Shown here: positions 52,294 to 57,666 of the stretch, in pieces
How the letters are laid out: every line of letters starts with the position of its first letter
Position numbering within the stretch: position 1 is the first letter of the stretch
Assembly: GCA_040755415.1 (NCBI GenBank)
Contig: JBFMAZ010000037.1
Coordinates: forward strand, 1-57,666
DNA: 57,666 nucleotides
Reading direction: 5' to 3'
Origin: QYQD01 sp040755415
GTDB taxonomy: Bacteria; Desulfobacterota; QYQD01
Position numbers and translations under genes: made by a program
The notes under the pieces: model-generated
Database searches by the model: none
The model's input: the letters and a program-made list of their open reading frames with translations, nothing else
Told to the model about the DNA's origin: nothing

Positions 52294-52689
52294 ATGAAAG
52301 ATGAAGATAAGACAAAAGAGCAACTGCTGAATGAATTATTAGAATTGCGGCAGCGGATATCTGAACTGGAAGCATCGGAAGAGAAGCGCAAGCAGGCCGA
52401 GGAGGCCCTGAGGGCAGCCCTCAGGGCAGCGGAAGATGAAAGGCTCAAATCAAAATCAATTATCGAAAGCATAGGGGAGCCGCTGAGTATTATAGATACT
52501 GACTTTAGGTTTGTGTATCAAAATAAGGTTCACAGAGACTCCTATGGAGAACTTTTAGGCCAACAGTGTTACAGGGCAATTAAGAACAGAGATGAGATCT
52601 GCGAAGGTTGCCAAATGGCCGAATCTTTCAGTGACGGCAATATCCACACAAAGGAATGGAGTTGGGGTCACATCTTCATATGTCATTAG
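52294..52689 (+). pseudogene. PAS sensor protein, truncated after the PAS domain
   Basis: The 131-residue product begins with a coiled coil (KEQLLNELLELRQRISELEA) and a PAS domain (SIIESIGEPLSIIDTDFRFV, YQNKVHRDSYGELLGQQCYR) with a short Cys pair CEGCQ. After GNIHTKE the sequence turns to an unrelated WSWGHIFICH and stops. Family members usually continue through the rest of PAS into a kinase domain. Nothing PAS-like is found downstream in other frames, so the 3' part seems deleted. It lies 218 bases after the signalling operon on the same strand. Confidence 0.65.
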
Positions 52690-53146
52690 TGTTCCCTACA
52701 TGCGTGGGCTCCGCAAAACTTCACCTTACTGGAAGGCAGCCCAAAAGAATACCCTCCTATTTCCCTAGAAAACACCCTTTGACAGGCGAACCGCCAGGCC
52801 TATGGCCTGTCGTAGACAGGTCGGCCGCGGACGCCTGTCCTATGGTACAACATTATAATCCATAAGGAGTCCGCTCTAGGCGGGCTGTTCTGACTACACC
52901 ATCCTTTATGAGCCAACGGCCCGAATATTTTTTCTGAAGATCCCTCTTCGCCCTGGCGAATCTGCCTATGGCACGACTGGCCGCTCGTAGATGTGCCATA
53001 GGTGTGCTTTTTACAAAGAGAGGAAAAGGGAGGCCCCCCTTTAAAGGGCAATTGGCTTGACAGGAATCTGCCGGGCACTTGACCTTTTCCACGTTTCGGT
53101 ATACCTTCGTTACGTCATAGTATCTTTAAGGAGTGAATCTTGGCTT
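52690..53146. other. Intergenic stretch without a recognisable gene
   Basis: No gene is recognised. Short inverted sequences such as GGCCTATGGCCTG and GACAGGTCGGCCGCGGACGC are present, and CCCTGGCGAATCTGCCTATG near 52955 repeats a motif at about 38210. One open frame near 52690-52750 starts VPYMRGLRKTSPYWKAAQ, perhaps a gene fragment. AAGGAG near 53128 belongs to the M23 peptidase start. Confidence 0.4.
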
Positions 53147-54499
53147 ATGTCTAAATCCCGCTTCCTCATCACTGTATTTGGACTACTAATATTCCTTTTG
53201 ATAATTGTAGTAGCTGCATTAAGGTTCGAATTTTTAAAGCCGGAGGTACTCATTACACCTGATGTTAACCGTATTGGCATGGAAAAGACTATAACCATTA
53301 CCGCTAAAGACACACAGAGCGGTCTCAGAGAAATAGAAGTAAGCCTCCTCCAGGGGGGTAAAAAGGTGGAGGTGGCAAGGCAGTCTTTTCCTAGAGGAGG
53401 CCTGCTGTTGAGAGGAAACGTAAAAAGCACCTCTATGCCTGTAACGCTTCGCCCGCTTGGCACGGGGCTGGCTAATGGTGAGGCCCTTCTCCGGGTATCA
53501 GTCCGGGATTATTCATGGTGGGGGTGGTTTTCAGGCAACAGGCGTATCGTGGATAAAAAAGTATCCATTGACAGCAGGCCACCTGACGTTTATGCCCTGA
53601 GCACCGCCCATAATATCAATCTGGGAGGCAGCGGGCTCATCGTCTATCAGACAGAGAACGATGTTCCGGTCAGCGGTGTCTATGTGGGCCAGAAATTCTA
53701 CCGCGGGTATCCAAAACCAGAGGGCCCCAACGGGGTTTATGTGGCCTATTTCGCCCTGCCCTGGGACGCTCCGGACAATGTCCCTCTGTACCTTACCGCC
53801 TGCGATGAGGCCGGCAATACGGCACGGGTGCCTTTTACGTATCGTATAAAAACCCGCCGGTTCAGGACAGATAAGATCGTGCTCTCCCCGGCCTTCCTGC
53901 AGACTAAGATGCCGGAGCTTATGCAACATTATCCAGACCTTAAAGGGAGCTATGAAGAGGTCTTTGTGCAGGTTAACCACAAAATCAGGGTTGAAAATGA
54001 CCGCAAAGTGGCGGAGATCTGTTCCCGTTCTGAGGCTAGGCCACTCTGGACCGGGGCATTTCTGCGTATGCAAAACGCAGCGCCCATGGGCCTCTTTGCC
54101 GATCAGCGTATCTACACCTACAACGGGCAGGAAATAGACCGTGCTGTCCATCTGGGTATTGATTTGGCCTCAAACGAACGGGCGCCCATCCAGGCCGCCA
54201 ATACCGGCAAGGTTATATTTACCGGATACCTCGGTATTTACGGAAATACAGTTATCATGGACCACGGACAGGGGATCTTCAGCCTGTACGCCCATTTAAG
54301 CAGCATCAATGTCGCTCCCGGGCAGATGGTGGAAAAGGGGATGGTGTTGGGCTGCTCAGGATCTACCGGTCTGGCCGGCGGCGACCACCTCCACTTTTCC
54401 ATGCTTGTAGGGGGGACATTTGTCAATCCGGTCGAGTGGTGGGATGAACACTGGATTCAGGATAACGTGTCGTTGAAACTGCAATCCCCCTCACCCTAA
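53147..54499 (+). CDS. M23-family (LytM) peptidase, membrane-anchored
   Basis: The 450-residue protein has an N-terminal membrane helix (FLITVFGLLIFLLIIVVAAL), two beta-rich regions (about 35-260) and a C-terminal M23 domain: AVHLGIDLAS (H-x(3)-D zinc ligands), GNTVIMDHGQGIFSLYAHLS and GGDHLHFSMLV with the HxH ligand. These enzymes cut peptidoglycan cross-bridges or regulate amidases in the periplasm. The start at 53147 is chosen because AAGGAG is 13 bases upstream and the helix follows. The last residues (QSPSP and stop) lie in a palindromic repeat, so the natural C-terminus may have been altered. Confidence 0.88.
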   Translation: MSKSRFLITVFGLLIFLLIIVVAALRFEFLKPEVLITPDVNRIGMEKTITITAKDTQSGLREIEVSLLQGGKKVEVARQSFPRGGLLLRGNVKSTSMPVTLRPLGTGLANGEALLRVSVRDYSWWGWFSGNRRIVDKKVSIDSRPPDVYALSTAHNINLGGSGLIVYQTENDVPVSGVYVGQKFYRGYPKPEGPNGVYVAYFALPWDAPDNVPLYLTACDEAGNTARVPFTYRIKTRRFRTDKIVLSPAFLQTKMPELMQHYPDLKGSYEEVFVQVNHKIRVENDRKVAEICSRSEARPLWTGAFLRMQNAAPMGLFADQRIYTYNGQEIDRAVHLGIDLASNERAPIQAANTGKVIFTGYLGIYGNTVIMDHGQGIFSLYAHLSSINVAPGQMVEKGMVLGCSGSTGLAGGDHLHFSMLVGGTFVNPVEWWDEHWIQDNVSLKLQSPSP

Positions 54500-54572
54500 C
54501 CCTCTCCCGCAAGGGGAGAGGGGACTATCAATTATTCCCCTCCCTTGACGGGAGGGGATTGAGGGGAGGGTG
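54485..54572. repeat. Palindromic repeat between the M23 gene and mutL
   Basis: Two hairpin units, CCCTCTCCCGCAAGGGGAGAGG and CCCTCCCTTGACGGGAGGGG, form the usual inverted pair bounded by CCCCCTCACCCTAA and GAGGGGAGGGTGA. It supplies the last codons and stop of the upstream gene and the only G-rich stretch upstream of mutL. Confidence 0.75.
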
Positions 54573-54586
54573 AATCGAGCGAAACT

Positions 54587-56368
54587 TTGGCAAAAATCAA
54601 GATACTCCCTGAAGCCCTTACCAATCAGATTGCGGCCGGAGAAGTCATCGAACGCCCGGCCTCGGTGGTGAAAGAACTCATCGAAAACGCCCTGGATGCC
54701 CGGGCGAAGCGTATAGAGTTAGAGGTAAAAGGCGGCGGGCAGCAGCTTATCCGGGTCATAGACAATGGCGAAGGGATGGACCGCGAGGACATCCTCCTCT
54801 CTCTGGAACGCCACGCTACTAGCAAGATTGCGACGGATGTGGACCTCTTCCACATTAATACCCTGGGATTCAGGGGCGAGGCCCTGCCCAGCATCGCCTC
54901 TGTCTCCAGAATGACCCTGATATCCCGCCGCCGCGGGGATATATCCGGGCATCGGGTGACCATCCATTATAGCCGCATAAAGGAAGTCCTGGAAACGGGC
55001 TGCCCGGAAGGGACGGTGGTTGAAGTAAGGGATCTCTTCGGCAACCTGCCGGCCCGCCGGAAGTTCCTCAAGTCATACAGCACGGAGACCGGGCATATTC
55101 AGGACGTCGTCGAGCATATGGCGCTCTCTGCCTGCAATGTACAATTCATCTTCGTAAACGATGGCCGCAGTGTGCTCACTACTTCATCCGGTGAAAGGCT
55201 CGAAGATCGCCTGCAGGCCATATTTCATCTTGAGCCCGGCAGAAATCTGATCCCGGTATCAAATGCCCGCGGAGAGATAGCCCTCTCCGGCTATATAGCC
55301 AGGCCGGAGATAAACCGGGCCTCCTTGCGATCCCTCTGTGTCTTTATCAACGGACGTTTTGTACGCGACCGGATCATCCAGCACGCCGTCATCGAGGCCT
55401 ATGAGAGCTTCCTTATGAAGGGACGCTATCCGGTCGGAGCCCTTTACTTAATGCTTCCTCCGGCCGGGGTGGATGTAAATGTGCACCCGACCAAACATGA
55501 GGTTCGTTTCAAGGAACCCAAATTGATACATCAAATAGTCAGTGAAGGCGTCCGTGCGGCCATTCTCTCCCGGCAAAAGGTCGGAAGGCCGAAACTGACT
55601 GAAACACACCGGGCACAGGAACCATATAGAGAGTCTGATAGGTCTGCCTGTGGTATGTCTATCCATCATACACAGGACCTCTTTTCTGAAGAACCGCTAA
55701 GGGCCGGGGGCAGCATAGAGGAAAAAGCGGCCCCATACGTGCACCCCGGGACACCTTTGACCAGCCCTCTTCCATTAACCCAAGCCTCACCTTCTGATTT
55801 GCGGCTTATCGGTCAGTTGGCCGCGAGCTACCTCCTTTGTCAGTCGGAAGAAGGGCTGATTATCATCGACCAGCATGCCGCTCACGAACGCATCCTTTTT
55901 GAAAGTCTCAAAAGCAGGCTCCAGAAAGGTGGAATTGATAGCCAGCAACTCCTCTTCCCTGTAACCCTTGAACTGGCCCGATCTGAAAAAGAGGCCTTGT
56001 CCGGGCATCTCGCGGATTTCGCCGCATTGGGGATGGAGATAGCCCCGTTTGGCGGAGAAACCTTTGTCATCCGGGCCGCGCCCGCCATACTCGCCGGCCG
56101 GGATATAAAGGAGTTAGTAGAATCGGCCCTGGCCATCATGGTCACTGCCGGAGGCGCGTTCCTGGACGAAAGGCTCCTTAATGATATCCTGGCCCTCATG
56201 GCCTGCCGCGCCGCCATAAAAGCCGGACAACCGCTGACGGTCGAAGAGATGGAGAGCCTTTTGCAGCAGCTTAACTCCTGTCCCGTTTCTTCAAACTGTC
56301 CACATGGTCGTCCCATCCGGCAACTCTATACGTATTATGAACTGGAAAAAGGCTTCAAACGTAAATAG
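54587..56368 (+). CDS. mutL: DNA mismatch repair protein MutL (endonuclease type)
   Basis: MutL couples mismatch recognition by MutS to strand removal. The N-terminal GHKL ATPase has ENALDARAKRIEL, DNGEGMDREDI and GFRGEALPSIASVS. The C-terminal domain has the endonuclease motif IIDQHAAHERILFE (DQHA-x2-E-x4-E) and the metal-site partners ACRAAIKAGQPL and CPHGRP, so this MutL can nick DNA, as expected in bacteria without MutH. The start is a TTG at 54587; no ATG fits, and the nearest G-rich sequence is about 15 bases upstream in a repeat. At 593 residues it is complete. Confidence 0.95.
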   Translation: MAKIKILPEALTNQIAAGEVIERPASVVKELIENALDARAKRIELEVKGGGQQLIRVIDNGEGMDREDILLSLERHATSKIATDVDLFHINTLGFRGEALPSIASVSRMTLISRRRGDISGHRVTIHYSRIKEVLETGCPEGTVVEVRDLFGNLPARRKFLKSYSTETGHIQDVVEHMALSACNVQFIFVNDGRSVLTTSSGERLEDRLQAIFHLEPGRNLIPVSNARGEIALSGYIARPEINRASLRSLCVFINGRFVRDRIIQHAVIEAYESFLMKGRYPVGALYLMLPPAGVDVNVHPTKHEVRFKEPKLIHQIVSEGVRAAILSRQKVGRPKLTETHRAQEPYRESDRSACGMSIHHTQDLFSEEPLRAGGSIEEKAAPYVHPGTPLTSPLPLTQASPSDLRLIGQLAASYLLCQSEEGLIIIDQHAAHERILFESLKSRLQKGGIDSQQLLFPVTLELARSEKEALSGHLADFAALGMEIAPFGGETFVIRAAPAILAGRDIKELVESALAIMVTAGGAFLDERLLNDILALMACRAAIKAGQPLTVEEMESLLQQLNSCPVSSNCPHGRPIRQLYTYYELEKGFKRK

Positions 56369-57377
56369 TAAAACACCGCTGATTATCATTGCCGGGCCGA
56401 CAGGGGTTGGAAAGACCGGCCTGGCCATTGCGCTGGCCAGAGAATTTGGTGGCGAGATCATAAATGCCGATTCCATGCAGATCTATAAGCTCATGGACAT
56501 CGGCACGGCCAAGCCTTCACCAGAGGAAAGAAAGCTGGTGCCGCACCATCTCTTAGATGTCGTCTATCCGGATGAGGTGTATAATGCCGCCCGCTACCGG
56601 CAGGATGCAGAAGAGGCTATCCGGGATATATCCGGGCGGGGGAAATGCGCCTTCGTGGTCGGAGGAACCGGCCTTTATATCAAGGCCCTGACGCGCGGTC
56701 TATTTAATATGCCGGTTACCGACCAGGCCGTACGCCAGACGTTACGGAACGAAATGGAAAAAAACGGCCTGGACCGCCTCTATGCGGAATTGAAAGGGGT
56801 AGATCTGAAGGCCGCCCAAAATATCCACCGCCACGATAAGGTGCGCATCCTGCGGGCCCTCGAGGTATTCCGCCTGACCGGCAAACCTATTTCAGTTTAT
56901 CAATCCGAGCATGAATTTAGGGATAGCAAATATGACACATTAAAAATAGGCCTTGAACTCGACCGTGATAAGCTTTATGAAAGGATCGAGATTCGCGCAC
57001 ATGAGATGTTGGAGGCGGGCCTGATTGATGAGGTCAGGGGACTTCTTGCGGCTGGTTACGCTAAAGACCTCAAACCCATGCAGTCTCTCGGCTATCGGCA
57101 CGTCATCCGGTATCTCGGAAATGAAAGTAATCCCCCCTCACCCCCCTTTACTAAAGGGGGGAATATGTTAAGTCCCCCTTTGAAAAAGGGGGATACAGGG
57201 GGATTTCCAAGTGAATACACCTTTGACGAGATGCTGCGCACTATGATCCGGGACACCAGGCGTTATGCCAAGAGGCAGTTGACATGGTTCAGGAGAGACC
57301 CGGAGATAAGGTGGTATGCACCGTCGGATGCAGATGAAATCGTCCGGCAGGTAAAGGTATTTTTGCAGAAATCGTAA
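56337..57377 (+). CDS. miaA: tRNA dimethylallyltransferase MiaA with in-frame repeat insertion
   Basis: MiaA adds dimethylallyl to A37 of tRNAs reading U-starting codons. The P-loop GPTGVGKTGLAIALA, the DSMQIYKLMDIGTAKPS motif and VVGGTGLYIKALTRG are clear. The ATG at 56337 overlaps the end of mutL by 32 bases; 56304 is an alternative. Residues from about 264 to 291 (PPSPPFTKGG to GDTGGFPS) are encoded by a palindromic repeat and are not expected in the family; the frame then continues with the normal RDTRRYAKRQLTWFRRDPEI. The insertion lies before the last helices and may be tolerated. The enzyme is probably active, but this is untested. Confidence 0.9.
   Translation: MNWKKASNVNSKTPLIIIAGPTGVGKTGLAIALAREFGGEIINADSMQIYKLMDIGTAKPSPEERKLVPHHLLDVVYPDEVYNAARYRQDAEEAIRDISGRGKCAFVVGGTGLYIKALTRGLFNMPVTDQAVRQTLRNEMEKNGLDRLYAELKGVDLKAAQNIHRHDKVRILRALEVFRLTGKPISVYQSEHEFRDSKYDTLKIGLELDRDKLYERIEIRAHEMLEAGLIDEVRGLLAAGYAKDLKPMQSLGYRHVIRYLGNESNPPSPPFTKGGNMLSPPLKKGDTGGFPSEYTFDEMLRTMIRDTRRYAKRQLTWFRRDPEIRWYAPSDADEIVRQVKVFLQKS
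57128..57208. repeat. Palindromic repeat inside miaA
   Basis: The inverted hairpins CCCCCCTTTACTAAAGGGGGG and CCCCCTTTGAAAAAGGGGG lie between outer arms AATCCCCCCTCACC and GATACAGGGGGATTT. Its length keeps the miaA reading frame open. Confidence 0.8.
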
Positions 57378-57410
57378 AAATTTGTTCACCGTAAAGGCGC
57401 AAAGTTAAAA

Positions 57411-57543
57411 ATTCGAAATCCGAAGCACGAAGCACGAAACAATTTCAAATGACCGAAGCCCAAAATTCAAGACAAATTTGAAGAGATCTCGTTTTGAAAA
57501 TTTGGTATTTGAAAATTCGGATTTGTTTCGAATTTCGATATTC
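57411..57543. repeat. A/T-rich inverted repeat after miaA
   Basis: ATTCGAAATCCGAAGCACGA at the start and GTTTCGAATTTCGATATTCG at the end are inverted, and the same pair forms the core of the element at 41197-41484. The centre includes TTTCAAATGACCG and ATTTGGTATTTGAAAATTC. It is followed directly by a MITE-like end. Confidence 0.65.
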
Positions 57544-57666
57544 GTAACACTTTAGGTTTTTGAAAAATATAGCTAAGCAAGGCGCTATAAGGGCCAAAAT
57601 CCCCCTCAATCCCCCTTTTCCAAAGGGGGAAGTGTTTCTCCTCCCTTTGGAAAAGGGAGGTTGGGA
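57544..57666. mobile_element. MITE-like element, left-hand part (right end outside window)
   Basis: GTAACACTTTAGGTTTTTGA begins the element exactly as at 24276. Its last 86 bases (57581-57666) equal the first 86 bases of the window. The right end is cut by the window edge. Confidence 0.75.

Noticed and set aside
1..57666. Complete circular plasmid or phage genome suggested by identical ends
   Set aside because: The shared 86 bases belong to a dispersed repeat found also inside the window, and the gene content is chromosomal.

Overview
This window looks like chromosomal DNA from an anaerobic deltaproteobacterium (Desulfobacterota-like). That is inferred from gene content: an MvhD-type hydrogenase iron-sulfur subunit next to an FrhB/HdrA-like 4Fe-4S protein, a multiheme cytochrome c, a c-heme sensor kinase, tandem TatA genes, a separate glyQ/glyS pair and many dispersed palindromic repeats. 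No rRNA, convincing tRNA or CRISPR array was seen. The first and last 86 bases are identical and lie in a dispersed repeat, so the window is most simply an assembly contig that broke at that repeat.

Region 1 (about 1-11,500, all minus strand) is a damaged defence-type island. In transcription order it holds an SNF2 helicase with a DUF3883-like end, a Fic protein, a DUF1156 DNA methyltransferase, an MNT/HEPN toxin-antitoxin pair, a DUF499 ATPase, an unknown Cys-containing protein and a truncated tyrosine recombinase. The helicase has lost its second RecA lobe and carries an in-frame GIY-YIG nuclease domain. The methyltransferase and ATPase contain repeat insertions, and several genes have frameshifts, mostly at homopolymers. 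The HEPN/MNT pair and the unknown protein are the main intact genes.

Region 2 (12,000-47,000) is mostly housekeeping: glyQ, glyS, smc, ftsY, a macrodomain protein and mltA, an ACT-domain malic enzyme, the MvhD/4Fe-4S pair, a V4R-domain histidine kinase, a large adenylate cyclase-like protein with a CCHC zinc knuckle, mnmG-nadE, rlmH, an Nfu-type protein, pyk, ychF, two tatA genes, a MurU-like/AmgK-like pair, der with a LETM1-like small protein, dinB, and an inverse-autotransporter barrel with a secreted partner. Between genes lie nested inverted repeats, some of which supply stop codons of neighbouring genes or sit inside coding sequence.

Region 3 (47,300-52,700) is a probable redox signalling cluster: a four-heme periplasmic cytochrome, a membrane hybrid kinase with a CxxCH heme site in its sensor region and one normal plus one degenerate receiver, a single-domain response regulator, a receiver-kinase fusion and a broken PAS protein. 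Region 4 (53,100-57,400) has an M23 peptidase, mutL and miaA; miaA carries an in-frame repeat insertion of about 28 codons.
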